Shown: positions 1 to 8,847 of the stretch, piece by piece
Numbering within the stretch: the first letter of the stretch is position 1
How the letters are laid out: each line of letters opens with the position of its first letter
Assembly: GCA_029906985.1 (NCBI GenBank)
Contig: JARYMT010000002.1
Coordinates: 207,181 to 271,180 of the forward strand
Length of the DNA: 64,000 nucleotides
Source of the DNA: Microgenomates group bacterium
Lineage (GTDB): Bacteria > Patescibacteriota > Microgenomatia > UBA1406 > GWC2-37-13
Reading direction: 5' to 3'
Notes under the pieces: model-generated
Told to the model about the DNA's origin: nothing
The model's database searches: none
The model's input: the letters and a program-made list of their open reading frames with translations, nothing else
Translations under genes and position numbers: made by a program

Positions 1-1187
1 ATTCCTGCTTCGGCGCTAATTCCCAATTCATCCAAAAACCAAAAAGCGCCCCCCCATGTCAAGTGAAGTCGGCGGGTTGGAAAATTGCCGGGAACTCGGC
101 ATTTGTTTTGACAGGTCGAGGGAATTTCTGCTTTTGATTGGTAAAGACAGGGGTCGCAGCCGCCATATAAAGTTAAATCACCTTTATAATTTTGCTTTAA
201 CCAGCAACAGCCCTTAACCACATCGTCGTCTTGGTAAATACCTCCATATTCCTGCCCAGCCGCCCAAGGTAAAACTTCACCAAAACCAATTTCTGCTTCT
301 CGGCTAACCTCATATTTTTGAGCCCACAATTTCATATCGCGCACCACATCATAAGGATAAAGCATCCGTCTTAATCTGGGACTTAAACTATCCCCTTCCC
401 AGCTTAAAAGTTTATTGCCGTCGGTATATGTCCGGTTTCTGATATCCAGCTCGCCCAAATATGGATACCAGTGGGTTTTAAGATAATCGATTTTTAACTT
501 AGGTGTTTTTTCGTTAAGTTGACGAATAATACACTCGCCTACAGTTTCGTCTGTCCCTCTGACTTTAGCGGCATATTCAAAAAGTTCAAGAGCATGAATT
601 TTTGCTTCAGGAATAATATCTTTGACAATTAAACCAGCCTGATGGATGAGATTAGCCCATCCTGGGCAATTATCAGCGGTTGTCGGCGGCTCGCCGCCGA
701 TTGTCCAGTGAAGACAATGCTTGTTATCGCCAAATACCCGCTGACATTCGTCTTTGACCAGCTGAACCCGTGCCCGCATTTTGTTTGGATCACTATAAGG
801 AGGCGGCATTCCGCTAATCGGGGAAAAGATTGGATCACAGTTGACTTCTTTACAAAGGCGGATCAAGGCTTTAACCTCATTATCTTCAAGAACTGGTGAA
901 CCAGGATACATCAAGTAATAATTGGTTAATATCAAAGTTGGTGGATCAGCGTCTTGAGAAATTAAGTATTTTAATGAATCAATTAAACTAGGATTGGACA
1001 AATCGATTAAACTGTTAGGATCATATCTTTCGCTAATATAACCGCCTTTGATTTGAGTGAAGTCTTCATTAAGAATTTGATGAGGATTGATTTGAATATT
1101 AACGGTTTCTTGGGCAAGGACTTTTAATTTACTGCCACCAACCAAAAAAATTAAGGTAAAAAAAAAGATAATAATTTTTTTTATCAT
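1..1187 (-). CDS. Exported glycosidase-like protein, C-terminus cut by window edge
   Basis: The reading frame is open from an ATG at 1187 to the window edge, about 395 residues. It begins with a signal-peptide-like segment (MIKKIIIFFFTLIFLVGG) ending near LAQE, so the product is probably exported. The body resembles a TIM-barrel glycoside hydrolase: an acidic residue in HWTIGGEPPTT (the usual place of the acid/base Glu in clan GH-A) and a later Glu in IGFGEVLPWA (possible nucleophile), with many Trp and Tyr between them. Several Cys pairs occur near the visible end (CCWLKQ, CDPC, CQNKC). The family is not recognised, and the hydrolase assignment is an inference from these two motifs. Its direction and export signal match the surface-protein block downstream of 1438. 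Confidence 0.55.
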   Translation of the reverse strand, partial: MIKKIIIFFFTLIFLVGGSKLKVLAQETVNIQINPHQILNEDFTQIKGGYISERYDPNSLIDLSNPSLIDSLKYLISQDADPPTLILTNYYLMYPGSPVLEDNEVKALIRLCKEVNCDPIFSPISGMPPPYSDPNKMRARVQLVKDECQRVFGDNKHCLHWTIGGEPPTTADNCPGWANLIHQAGLIVKDIIPEAKIHALELFEYAAKVRGTDETVGECIIRQLNEKTPKLKIDYLKTHWYPYLGELDIRNRTYTDGNKLLSWEGDSLSPRLRRMLYPYDVVRDMKLWAQKYEVSREAEIGFGEVLPWAAGQEYGGIYQDDDVVKGCCWLKQNYKGDLTLYGGCDPCLYQSKAEIPSTCQNKCRVPGNFPTRRLHLTWGGAFWFLDELGISAEAG

Positions 1188-1304
1188 TTAATTATCAATA
1201 ATAAACAGACAATTATAAATTGACTATTATAATGATAGAAAAAACTTTTAATAATATCAATAACAAAGTTTTAAAACCCCGCCTTCCCATCTTTGCTTTT
1301 TGTA

Positions 1305-1329
1305 GACACACCTACGAGGTGTGTTTTTT
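1305..1329 (+). terminator. Terminator-like hairpin, one of two inverted copies
   Basis: An 8-bp perfect stem (ACACACCT / AGGTGTGT) with a 3-base loop is followed by a run of T on the plus strand. The same 25 bases occur in reverse complement at 10716-10740. No plus-strand gene ends just before it, so it may be a mobile or regulatory palindrome rather than a plain terminator. Confidence 0.45.
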
Positions 1330-1437
1330 GGCCTCTGGACAATATAAAAATAATCAGAAGAAATAAAACAAAGAAAAAAGGAACATTTTTTTAAATTTTT
1401 ATCTTAATTAGCTCTTGTTTTTTTAAAAAGAATAAAT

Positions 1438-2082
1438 TTACTTTGTTTGGGAGGCTAAATTCAAAGTAATTCCTTCAACTTTTCCGAGTTGATCGGCGCT
1501 TTGATTATCAATCAAATTAGAATCTTTTTTGCTTCCCGGCACAAAATCTAAGCCCAAATTGATTGTCCCGCTTTTTAATACTTTAAAAGTCAATTCAGCA
1601 ATGTCGGTATTATCAAAAACAATTTCCTCGTTGGTATTTAATTTTTTAACACCGGTTAGATAAATTTGATTGGGCTTTACGCTGGTAAAAAGCTGAAAAT
1701 TTGGGTTGAGACTTTTTTGGCCAAGATATTTTAACAAATTATCATCTGTTTTTATCACCGCATCATAGCCTGTAATTGGCTTATTATCAGAATAAGCATT
1801 GACAACTAAAGTGATTGTTTGTCCGACTGAAAAGTTGGTTTTTCCGGTTTTGCTTTTCAAACTTAAAACTCCTTTTTCCTGAATAACAGTTGGCACTGGT
1901 GAAACTTCGGGTATATTTTGACTATAATTAACTGTTTTTTTCTTTGAACCCGAGATAAATACCAGAAGCAATATAATAAAAAGGACAATTACGCCGGCAA
2001 TGACTATTAAAAATGTTTGATTGCTGTTTTTTTCCTCGGTTTCCGCCGGCATTTGGGTTTGGTTATTATTTGTGATTTCCAT
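1438..2082 (-). CDS. Membrane-anchored cohesin-like protein
   Basis: The 214-residue protein has a polar N-terminus rich in Asn, Gln and Glu, one membrane segment at about residues 23-45 (LIVIAGVIVLFIILLLVFI), and an exported domain at about residues 70-210. That domain has the layout of a cohesin: VGQTITLVVNAYSDNKPITGYDAVIKTDDNLLKYLG, then a late strand with IAELTFKVLKSGT. Cohesins bind dockerins, and the next genes upstream in the same direction end in dockerin-like repeats. A membrane-bound cohesin beside dockerin proteins suggests a cell-surface docking arrangement; this is inferred from family knowledge and gene order. It is the last gene of the minus-strand run 4952-1438 before the intergenic gap at 1188-1437. 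Confidence 0.7.
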   Translation of the reverse strand: MEITNNNQTQMPAETEEKNSNQTFLIVIAGVIVLFIILLLVFISGSKKKTVNYSQNIPEVSPVPTVIQEKGVLSLKSKTGKTNFSVGQTITLVVNAYSDNKPITGYDAVIKTDDNLLKYLGQKSLNPNFQLFTSVKPNQIYLTGVKKLNTNEEIVFDNTDIAELTFKVLKSGTINLGLDFVPGSKKDSNLIDNQSADQLGKVEGITLNLASQTK

Positions 2083-2114
2083 ATTTTTTTTATCAATTTT
2101 TAATAAGCCAACTT

Positions 2115-3416
2115 TTATTCATCAGACCTTATTGACAAGGCGGCGATGATCAATGAATAATCTTGGGCATTGACAACGCCGTCAAGGTTTAAATCAGCCC
2201 AGTTGACCGCTTGGCTATCATTTTTATTTAAATTTGTCGTCACCAAGGAAGTGTCATAGGAATTGACAATCCCGTCCTGCATTCCTCCCTGACCGGGTAA
2301 ATCACCGACCAACTGATAGATATTGGAAAAGTCAAAAGTGTTTTGTCCGGCCGCCAAAGCGATTTGACCATCGTCACAGTGATAAGTGCCCGGGTATGTC
2401 TCCAAAGGCGAAGCGCTGCAGATTTTTTTTCGCAAATGCTTTGGTCCTTTGGTGTAAATCCGGTAATTTGTGCCGGGGGTCAGGGTGGTAAATGTCACCG
2501 AACCAGTCCAGACGGCATTATCATTGGCAGTAAATTCGGCTGTTTTTGTTTCTTCTTTGCCGCCGCCAACCGCCCTGACTTTAACCTGAAGCTTGTTCGA
2601 ATCTCCGCTTGGCCTTTTTAAAACGCCCTGGAATTTGAGTTTAAGGTTAAGAGTAATGTTTTGCGATTGTGTTTCTGTTGTTTGTCCTGCTGTTGGCGAT
2701 GGACCACCGCTGGTTGGCGATGGGCCTTGTGTTACTGTAGCTGCTGGTCCGGGAGTATTAGTCGCCGCAGGAGTGGTCGGAGTTGGCGTCCGAGTAGGTG
2801 TTGGTGATGGTCCGGGAGTATTAGTAACCCCTGATTGACTAACGGTTATGGTTAGAGGATTATACTGTTCTACAGTTAACCTACCGCTTTCTCCAACTAT
2901 CTCTGCATTCTTAAAGACAAATTTGCCGGAAAGCCCATTAGTAACATCGCTTCTCACGATAAATTTTACTACAGCAATATCAGCTGTAATGCCTGGATCA
3001 ATCAAATCACGTGTCTGAGGATCTCTCTGAGCATCCGCGAAAACAGTAATTTGATTTGTGGCAGTAAGTCCGCCACCTGATAGCTGGGAGGAAGTAAAAG
3101 GAGTTTGATAAGTTATTAATCCCGTGCTAGCTGGTTGTAGAATATTTGCTGGAAACTCAAAAACAATTCTTCCGGTGACAATTTTTTCACTGCTGGTTTT
3201 TCTTATGGTCAAATAATATTCTTTTCCGGCAGTACCATCAGCAGTTACTGTCGAAAAACCAGAAAAGGATAAATCTACACCATTGGCGCTGGCTGCTTTT
3301 GGTTTGTATGTAAATTGGGTTTTTGGCCTGACAATTATTATCCCTAATATAATAAGACAGGCAAATAAGCCCAGATAAGCCAAGATTTTAATAGTGTTTG
3401 CATTTATTTGCTTCAT
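2115..3416 (-). CDS. Exported cohesin-like protein with Pro/Thr linker and C-terminal dockerin
   Basis: The protein has 433 residues. An N-terminal membrane segment (about 12-28) is followed by a cohesin-like domain at about 45-195, then a linker of TP, PSPT and PG repeats at about 197-245. A beta-rich domain (about 250-365) precedes a C-terminal dockerin-type pair of calcium-binding loops: GMQDGIVNSYDTSLV and ADLNLDGVVNAQDYSLI. Type I dockerins normally carry two such 12-residue loops with D/N at positions 1, 3, 5 and 12, which fits here. Cohesin and dockerin in one chain could let copies polymerise or link to the protein at 1438. The product probably acts outside the membrane. Confidence 0.75.
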   Translation of the reverse strand: MKQINANTIKILAYLGLFACLIILGIIIVRPKTQFTYKPKAASANGVDLSFSGFSTVTADGTAGKEYYLTIRKTSSEKIVTGRIVFEFPANILQPASTGLITYQTPFTSSQLSGGGLTATNQITVFADAQRDPQTRDLIDPGITADIAVVKFIVRSDVTNGLSGKFVFKNAEIVGESGRLTVEQYNPLTITVSQSGVTNTPGPSPTPTRTPTPTTPAATNTPGPAATVTQGPSPTSGGPSPTAGQTTETQSQNITLNLKLKFQGVLKRPSGDSNKLQVKVRAVGGGKEETKTAEFTANDNAVWTGSVTFTTLTPGTNYRIYTKGPKHLRKKICSASPLETYPGTYHCDDGQIALAAGQNTFDFSNIYQLVGDLPGQGGMQDGIVNSYDTSLVTTNLNKNDSQAVNWADLNLDGVVNAQDYSLIIAALSIRSDE

Positions 3417-3446
3417 TTATTGTTAAAAAACTAAAATCTTTCTTTT

Positions 3447-4952
3447 TTAATCAAGGGTTTGAGTACAATTAGCTGGGTTGTAATTGTTCTTAAAGATGGT
3501 GAAATCGTCTCCCCCCACCTCGCCATTGCCATCAAAATCTGCTCTTAGTTTTGCTTCTCCAGATGCTATATTATAAGTTCCTAACTGCCATTTAAAATAA
3601 TCCTCAAGACATGCTAATCCATCACCGGTGGCGTCACCTTTGGTTCTAGCATAGCCAACATTTGTACAGTTAGCGTTGGTTATACAAGCAAAGCCGTCTA
3701 AGGATCCACCAACTACATCTTGACAAGTAGAAGAACATTTGCCTGAAGTACAGCTACAGTTGGGGATAGGAGTATTAGTTGGGCCGGATGTTCCAGAAGA
3801 ACCTGTTGGGCCAGTAGCTCCTGAAGTTCCTGTGGCACCTGAGGGACCAGTAGCTCCTGAAGTTCCTGGTGATCCAGAAGACCCTGTTGGACCAGTAGCT
3901 CCTGAAGTTCCTGGTGATCCAGAAGACCCTGTTGGACCAGAAACTCCGGTAGTTCCGGTTGGGCCGGATGTTCCAGTAGAACCAACATATATTGTTTTTG
4001 GACCACAAATTGTTTCTTTTCCCGGTTCGTTACTACTATTCCAGGTATTGCTGGCATTATAGTCATACCAAACAACACTACGAACTTTGACTTCATAGGT
4101 TTCGTCACTTTTGCCATCCGCTTCACAAATTAAAGTACCTGTTGATTCACCGGAATAAACGTTGCTGGTTTGCGAAGGAGTTACAACAATTCCAATTTTT
4201 GTCATGCTTAACCAAGTATCTCCGTTTTGTTTTTTATAATAACAAGCTGGCCAAAAGGTAGCAAATTTTTCGTTTTTCCCCTCAAAATCAAAAGAAGTCC
4301 TAATTTTTGTTGTCTCATTATTATCATTATTATTATGTATCCATACTTGTTGGTTTTGACAAACCGGCGGGGTTAAAGTAGGCAAAATTCCAACTTTAAC
4401 GCCTAATTTTGGGGGATTATTAATGTTTGCTAATTGTCCTCCATAGTCTGGTCCAATAATACTGCTTGCCGTAATCTGTAATCTACCTAAACCAACAGAA
4501 TCTCCTCCTTTAATTTTGATCGGAATATTGATTTGTTTAGCTAACTTATCTTTTGAGCTTTTCATTACTAAAACAAAATTTACTTTGGTCTGCTCAACTA
4601 TTATGCAATCGGTAGAATTTCCACTTGGGCAAATTATCCCTTCACCTATTGATATAATTGAAAAAGGGGCATTTGACCCACCGTTGCCCACTGTTTCTAA
4701 ATTTATCGATAAACCCGATATTTCATTTGAAGCTGATAATTGAAGATTTATTACTTTTTCTTCCTCTTTACTGATGCTTATTCCGTTCGTCGTCACTTCA
4801 GTCGTGTCTTCAAAATATTTGGCAGTAACCGTTGGCACAACTGCTTTTGGCCTATATATGTATTTATTTACATACCGCCAGACCAAAACAAGAGCAATAA
4901 CTCCAACAGCTATAAGAAGTAATGTTTTTATTTTTTTGAAATCTATTTTCAT
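3447..4952 (-). CDS. Exported protein with collagen-like repeats and C-terminal dockerin
   Basis: The 501-residue protein has a membrane segment at about residues 10-27, a beta-sandwich (cohesin-like) domain to about 190, a second domain to about 320, then about 24 Gly-X-Y triplets such as [15 protein letters not shown]. After a Cys-rich patch ([12 protein letters not shown]) it ends in two dockerin-type calcium loops ([16 protein letters not shown] and [17 protein letters not shown]). Collagen-like triplets form triple-helical rods in other bacterial surface proteins, so this may be a stalk. The start codon overlaps the upstream stop (TAATG), showing translational coupling with the gene ending at 4952. 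The repeat DNA contains an exact 45-bp tandem duplication. Confidence 0.75.
   Translation of the reverse strand: MKIDFKKIKTLLLIAVGVIALVLVWRYVNKYIYRPKAVVPTVTAKYFEDTTEVTTNGISISKEEEKVINLQLSASNEISGLSINLETVGNGGSNAPFSIISIGEGIICPSGNSTDCIIVEQTKVNFVLVMKSSKDKLAKQINIPIKIKGGDSVGLGRLQITASSIIGPDYGGQLANINNPPKLGVKVGILPTLTPPVCQNQQVWIHNNNDNNETTKIRTSFDFEGKNEKFATFWPACYYKKQNGDTWLSMTKIGIVVTPSQTSNVYSGESTGTLICEADGKSDETYEVKVRSVVWYDYNASNTWNSSNEPGKETICGPKTIYVGSTGTSGPTGTTGVSGPTGSSGSPGTSGATGPTGSSGSPGTSGATGPSGATGTSGATGPTGSSGTSGPTNTPIPNCSCTSGKCSSTCQDVVGGSLDGFACITNANCTNVGYARTKGDATGDGLACLEDYFKWQLGTYNIASGEAKLRADFDGNGEVGGDDFTIFKNNYNPANCTQTLD
3847..3936. repeat. Two exact 45-bp tandem units in the collagen-like region
   Basis: Positions 3847-3891 and 3892-3936 are identical. 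Each unit encodes 15 residues (five Gly-X-Y triplets) of the collagen-like rod. Such tandem units allow rapid length change by slippage, so rod length may vary between strains. Confidence 0.85.
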
Positions 4953-6145
4953 TAAATGTTATCTAAAGCGTTATTACGCCAAATTTCAAAATCTTTTAAA
5001 TCAACTTTGCCATCATCATTAAAATCTGCTTTTAGTCTTGTTCCGGTTTTTCCATATGCTTTTAGCCAACAAGGGGGGTTGGGCGATGAACTAAAACACG
5101 CCGAGTCATCAAAATCTTTATCATCTACATTTCCATCGCTATTAGCATCACCTCGTTTGTGAAGATTTACAGTTGTTGGCGTCGGACTTGAAATAGGGCT
5201 TTTTGTAGGACTTAAAATAGGAGTTGGAGTTGCGGTTGGACAAGTTTGGGTAAAGTCGCCAGATCGAGCATCAGGGTTACCGGTAGTTCCGGTATAACCT
5301 CCAACAAAAACAGTGTATTTTTGACCCTGTGTTAAATTGGTCATTAAATAATTAACACTCCCGTTTGAGCTTGAAAGACCTTCAATTTTATGACCACCCC
5401 AATCTGGATTACAACATTGGTCTTTCCATCCACCGTTAGTTATTACATAATTAGGACACCAGCAGATCCAATAATTTGAACAGTTGGAAGCAACCCATGA
5501 AGCTTTTGTGCTAGTTGTCCCGCCCTCACATATATTAAAAGTCGGGTAACCTGGATTCCCGCACGTGGTAGCACAATTATCACAACAACCTCTCTGACCT
5601 GCATAAGTATTATTTACATTGGTACAATATCCGTTTGAGTCCTGCCAAGTCCCACCACAATTAGCACATTCACCTCGCGTAGCACACCATTTACATATTT
5701 TTGGTGTAAGTGTAGGCGTTACGCCATGTGTCGGTGTAGGCGTTACGCCATGTGTCGGTGTAGGTGTACGCGTTACGCCCAAGCAAGCAAATAGTTGATT
5801 TTTACAGAATATACATAATTCTTGTGGGCATTCATTGTTACATTTTAAATCAGCATATGTACCTATTTCGCATAGAAAATTTATTTTGGGTTCACAAGCA
5901 GTATAAATGTTAGTCAATTTGGGAACACACGTATTACAGGGATAATTGAAAAGATTCATAAACCAATCGCACACATCAGTGCCATCACTATTTTTCAATG
6001 ATTTACACTCCCCCCACGTTTTTTGTTCAAAACATTGATTAGGATCAGGTGAAGGAGAGGGGGTTTGCGCCCTGATCTGCTTTATAGAAAAAATAATTAG
6101 GAAAAATAGGATAATTGGGAAAGAGTATTTTATTAACTTCTTCAT
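4952..6145 (-). CDS. Exported Cys-rich protein with C-terminal dockerin
   Basis: The 397-residue protein begins with a signal peptide ([22 protein letters not shown], cleavage probably after RAQT). A Cys-rich region at about 35-125 ([15 protein letters not shown]) is followed by a short Thr/Pro repeat (THGVTPTP, about 130-145), a second Cys-rich region with [13 protein letters not shown] and [10 protein letters not shown], a beta-rich part, a TPSP linker, and a C-terminal dockerin pair ([14 protein letters not shown] and [17 protein letters not shown]). All Cys are outside the membrane and could form disulphides. It is the first gene of a coupled run with the gene starting at 4952. No enzymatic motif is visible. 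Confidence 0.72.
   Translation of the reverse strand: MKKLIKYSFPIILFFLIIFSIKQIRAQTPSPSPDPNQCFEQKTWGECKSLKNSDGTDVCDWFMNLFNYPCNTCVPKLTNIYTACEPKINFLCEIGTYADLKCNNECPQELCIFCKNQLFACLGVTRTPTPTHGVTPTPTHGVTPTLTPKICKWCATRGECANCGGTWQDSNGYCTNVNNTYAGQRGCCDNCATTCGNPGYPTFNICEGGTTSTKASWVASNCSNYWICWCPNYVITNGGWKDQCCNPDWGGHKIEGLSSSNGSVNYLMTNLTQGQKYTVFVGGYTGTTGNPDARSGDFTQTCPTATPTPILSPTKSPISSPTPTTVNLHKRGDANSDGNVDDKDFDDSACFSSSPNPPCWLKAYGKTGTRLKADFNDDGKVDLKDFEIWRNNALDNI
5707..5774. repeat. 24-bp tandem repeat encoding a Thr-Pro linker
   Basis: A 24-bp unit (about 2.5 copies, the last one diverged) encodes the eight-residue word THGVTPTP inside the dockerin protein at 4952. It forms the spacer between two Cys-rich regions. 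Confidence 0.7.
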
Positions 6146-6201
6146 ATTTTTAATTTATACGTTCATACTAAAAAAAAATAAAATATTTGTCAATAGATAA
6201 T

Positions 6202-6543
6202 TTACTTTGAAACCGGACTTATCATAATTGTTGGTTTTCTTATGGGCCTAATCGGCGGCAAAGTCGGTTCATTGACGGTCGGCAATACTTTCGGGGTAAC
6301 TGTCAGGACTCGTCGAGGGATAAAATCACATCGCCTATTGACTATCCCCAAAGGACAGCTCTCTCCCACCCATACCCCATCAACACATCGGCAACGCTGC
6401 CAAAAGGCGGCGCCGACATTGGGATTATAACGATTGTTGATATAAAGCAATAAATTGACTAACAAAACCAAAAGCAATGCCAAAAGTAAAAGGATGATGA
6501 TTTGAAAAGAACTTTTGTTTTTCATTTTTTTTCTTTTTACCAT
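6202..6543 (-). CDS. Small single-pass membrane protein with Cys cluster and Pro-rich tail
   Basis: The 113-residue product has a Lys-rich start, one strong membrane segment at about residues 13-33, then RCRCVDGVWVGESCPLG with further Cys, and a basic, proline-rich tail (VLPTVNEPTLPPIRPIRKP). An internal Met at residue 7 is an alternative start. The four close Cys suggest a disulphide-bonded or metal-binding outer patch. I do not recognise the family. It sits between two other exported-protein genes in the same direction. Confidence 0.6.
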   Translation of the reverse strand: MVKRKKMKNKSSFQIIILLLLALLLVLLVNLLLYINNRYNPNVGAAFWQRCRCVDGVWVGESCPLGIVNRRCDFIPRRVLTVTPKVLPTVNEPTLPPIRPIRKPTIMISPVSK

Positions 6544-6570
6544 TTCAAAATAAATCTAAATAATAATAAT

Positions 6571-7206
6571 TTACGGGATAGAAACCTTCATGAGACAAAG
6601 TCCGCATCCAGGCCCATTATCCTTCACGGCCGGATTGCCCGAACAAATTTTTCTTGTTTCCAAATTTGGATCGAATTGGTTATTGTTGTTAATGTCTTTG
6701 AAGGCATACATGGAGGCGATAACGTAATAATTCCCCGAGTTAATAGATTTAGCATATAAAACGTGATAACCAGAGGCATTCCCTCCATACCAACCATTCC
6801 CTGTCATTGGATTCAAAGCCGCCCATTTAACTAAATCAGGAGAGTAATAAGCGTCAACCCTAAGTTTGTAACCACCATCCGGTTGGTTGCCATTAAAATA
6901 AAAAGAAGTTAATAATATATTCCCTACACCATTAAGTTTGATCGATTTAACATCAATTTGTTTACAGGCGGGGTAATTTAGTGTCGGTGGTGGAGTTGGT
7001 GTAAATAATATCATATGATAGGATGTTGGGGTGGGACTGGGAGAAATAAAAATTTGGACTTGGGTCGGTGAAATTTCAGAAGCTTTTGACCGAGTAATTT
7101 GTTTTTGTTGTCCAGCAAAATATATTGCTGTTATTAAAAAGGTTGTAGAAAAAATCAATAACAATACAAACAAAATCTTTTTATATTTTATTAAATTATT
7201 TTCCAT
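6571..7206 (-). CDS. Membrane-anchored exported protein, unknown
   Basis: The 211-residue product has an N-terminal membrane segment (about 12-31), a short Pro/Thr/Ser linker (TQVQIFISPSPTPTSYH and TPTPPPTLNYP), then a globular domain of about 130 residues with YKLRVDAYYSPDLVKW, VLYAKSINSGNYYVIASMYAF and DINNNNQFDPNLETRK. The last motif resembles an EF-hand-like or dockerin-like calcium loop (D-N-N-N-Q-D). The domain ends with CGLCLMKVSIP. The arrangement matches its neighbours: membrane anchor, linker, exported beta domain. No family is recognised. Confidence 0.6.
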   Translation of the reverse strand: MENNLIKYKKILFVLLLIFSTTFLITAIYFAGQQKQITRSKASEISPTQVQIFISPSPTPTSYHMILFTPTPPPTLNYPACKQIDVKSIKLNGVGNILLTSFYFNGNQPDGGYKLRVDAYYSPDLVKWAALNPMTGNGWYGGNASGYHVLYAKSINSGNYYVIASMYAFKDINNNNQFDPNLETRKICSGNPAVKDNGPGCGLCLMKVSIP

Positions 7207-7216
7207 AAGCTATTTA

Positions 7217-7513
7217 TTAAATAACTTTCAAAAGCCTAAACAAGAAAAAACTAATAAAGTAAAAAAGGACCACTTGAAAAATAGGCAAATAAAGAGTCAG
7301 AAAAATCGCCACAATTGCCAAAATAAAGAAAGCTTCGTTGTGAATTGATGGGAGAAGACCCTTGGTAAAAAGAATAAGAATGACAAGGGTTAGAAGCGCC
7401 CGCTTGTCAAACCACCACAAAGACCAACCGAAAAACATCGCCAGACCAATGAGAATAGCGGTAATGATAAGGAATATTTCTTTGGTGTCGAAATAAAATG
7501 GACCTATGTACAT
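7217..7513 (-). CDS. Small integral membrane protein whose start matches the neighbouring mntA
   Basis: The 98-residue product is almost wholly hydrophobic with about three membrane segments (IFLIITAILIGLAMFFGW, ALLTLVILILFTKGLL, FFILAIVAIFLTLYLPIF). Its first 14 residues, MYIGPFYFDTKEIF, are nearly identical to the start of the MntA-like protein at 7938-8327 (MYAGPFYFDTKKIF), and 20 bases are identical (7485-7504 and 8299-8318). The 5' end therefore seems to be copied between the two genes. The function is unknown. It lies just downstream of hepT. Confidence 0.55.
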   Translation of the reverse strand: MYIGPFYFDTKEIFLIITAILIGLAMFFGWSLWWFDKRALLTLVILILFTKGLLPSIHNEAFFILAIVAIFLTLYLPIFQVVLFYFISFFLFRLLKVI

Positions 7514-7525
7514 ATATATTATTTA

Positions 7526-7945
7526 TTATAATTTAATTTTATTTTTTATTATATCTAAAAATTTATTTATATCATCGATGTCTTTGACTAAAACTTGGTA
7601 GAGTTTTTCAAAATCTATCTCTCCATAAACATGGGCTAAAAGATTACGAAAACCTGTCATCTTTATCATTTTTTCTGATAAATTCCTATCAATTAAATTA
7701 TTTTCCTGAAAAATCTGAAATATTTCGCCATAATTACCGGGGACTCTAAAGGAATAATAAGATATAACCGCTTCAGCCAAATCAATCGTCGACTGACATA
7801 ATAAATAAAGATATCTTTGTAAGGCTCCATAACGTTCATCATTTTTGATTATTTCCTCAGGTTTATACTTTCGATATTTTTTTACCATCTGAAAGTATTT
7901 TTCTACCTCACTTATTTTTTTTATCAAAACTCTGACATTAGTCAT
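7526..7945 (-). CDS. hepT: HepT-like HEPN toxin
   Basis: The 139-residue alpha-helical protein carries the HEPN signature R100-NLLA-H105-V-Y107, i.e. RX4HXY, which in the HepT family forms the RNase site and contains the Tyr that partner MntA AMPylates. Length and the four-helix pattern fit HepT (DUF86-type). The start overlaps the end of the upstream mntA by 8 bases, typical of an antitoxin-toxin operon. The expected role is a cytoplasmic RNase toxin held inactive by MntA. All key motif residues are present, so it is probably active. Confidence 0.85.
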   Translation of the reverse strand: MTNVRVLIKKISEVEKYFQMVKKYRKYKPEEIIKNDERYGALQRYLYLLCQSTIDLAEAVISYYSFRVPGNYGEIFQIFQENNLIDRNLSEKMIKMTGFRNLLAHVYGEIDFEKLYQVLVKDIDDINKFLDIIKNKIKL

Positions 7946-8327
7946 TTCTTCTATCTATAAATGTATAAAAATCAAAATATTCACTTAAAATCATCGGCTC
8001 TATTTTCAGACGATACGGCTGTTTTTCGTATAAAATTTTTCGTTTGGAAATAATTTCATATTTTAAAAGCGGATCTAATCTATCATTTAAGCTAACTATG
8101 TCAATATTATTTGTTTTTAACTCGCCCATTAAATCAACATTAAGACGAATTTTGATATTGGTTCGTTGAAGCGGAGTTGTTTTTTCGTCAAAATAAACAG
8201 CAAAGTCATAATCGCTTAAAAGCCCGGCCCTTCCGAATGCCTTTGAACCAAAAAAATAGACTAACTTGATTTCGGGATATTTTCCGAAAATCTTTTTCGT
8301 GTCGAAATAAAATGGACCGGCGTACAT
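7938..8327 (-). CDS. mntA: MntA-like nucleotidyltransferase antitoxin
   Basis: The 129-residue protein shows the minimal nucleotidyltransferase signature GSX10DXD: G27-S28 followed by ten residues and D39-Y40-D41 (GSKAFGRAGLLSDYDF). In MntA this site transfers AMP to a Tyr of HepT and neutralises it. It lies immediately upstream of, and overlaps, hepT. A third acidic residue is expected in the strand around NNIDIVSLN, where D is present. The first 14 residues are shared with the membrane protein at 7217, which is odd and suggests copying of the promoter and start region. Confidence 0.85.
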   Translation of the reverse strand: MYAGPFYFDTKKIFGKYPEIKLVYFFGSKAFGRAGLLSDYDFAVYFDEKTTPLQRTNIKIRLNVDLMGELKTNNIDIVSLNDRLDPLLKYEIISKRKILYEKQPYRLKIEPMILSEYFDFYTFIDRRND

Positions 8328-8350
8328 ATTAAAAAGTCAAAAGTTAAAGT

Positions 8351-8381
8351 CCCGTCTTCGCCAAGGCTACGGCGGGCAAGC
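8351..8381. repeat. REP-like GC-rich hairpin
   Basis: A GC-rich stretch in an AT-rich gap (CCCGTCTTCGCC...GGCTACGGCGGGC) can fold on itself. A related sequence with the same GGCTACGG core followed by GGGCAAGC is at 57811-57840. It lies upstream of mntA and downstream of the gene at 8441. It looks like an interspersed palindromic repeat. Confidence 0.5.
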
Positions 8382-8440
8382 AAAAGTCAAAATTTATAAT
8401 CCTTATTTTTAATATAAAATATCGGAAAATAAAATGCAAA

Positions 8441-8839
8441 TTATTCTGATTTTATAAGATCAATCATTTCTTTTAATGGCGGTTGACCACTTGGATACTT
8501 CAAAACTACTTCCTTACTGGAATTAGTAACAATAGTCATTTGTTCCCATTCAATTTCATTTTCGACAAACTTAGTAACTTTTAATGATTTATTCTCCCCT
8601 GCATAGACTCCGCGAGAAAGTTGTTTGAGATTGGTTTTATCTAAAGATTCACTAATATCTGCCGATATTGCCTCAACTCTTTTTTCAGCCACCTCTGTCA
8701 CCGCTTGCTCCGAAAAAAATTTGGCCAAATAGTTTCTGTTTAATTTGGGAGTGCCGGCGATAAAAACATTGTTGGCAAAATATGAGGAAATAAAAAAACT
8801 GCTTATGATAACTAAAACAATTATAATTCTTTTCTTCAT
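8441..8839 (-). CDS. Small exported or membrane-anchored protein, unknown
   Basis: The 132-residue product begins with a signal or anchor segment (RIIIVLVIISSFFISSYFANNVF). The rest is a soluble, mixed alpha/beta domain with EQAVTEVAEKRVEAISADI and a C-terminal EMIDLIKSE helix. There are no Cys and no recognisable catalytic motif. The gene starts 8 bases after the stop of the 601-residue exported protein upstream (8848), so the two are very likely co-transcribed. It may be a partner or accessory of that protein; this is inference from spacing only. Confidence 0.55.
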   Translation of the reverse strand: MKKRIIIVLVIISSFFISSYFANNVFIAGTPKLNRNYLAKFFSEQAVTEVAEKRVEAISADISESLDKTNLKQLSRGVYAGENKSLKVTKFVENEIEWEQMTIVTNSSKEVVLKYPSGQPPLKEMIDLIKSE

Positions 8840-8847
8840 TTTAAAAA

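Noticed and set aside
3739..4062. Long plus-strand open frame rich in Pro, Val and Glu
   Set aside because: It is the antisense shadow of the collagen-like Gly-X-Y repeat of the minus-strand dockerin protein, created by the 9-base periodicity.
5707..5774. Tandem repeat considered as a CRISPR array
   Set aside because: The units are contiguous without spacers and encode the Thr-Pro linker of the dockerin protein; no cas genes are present.
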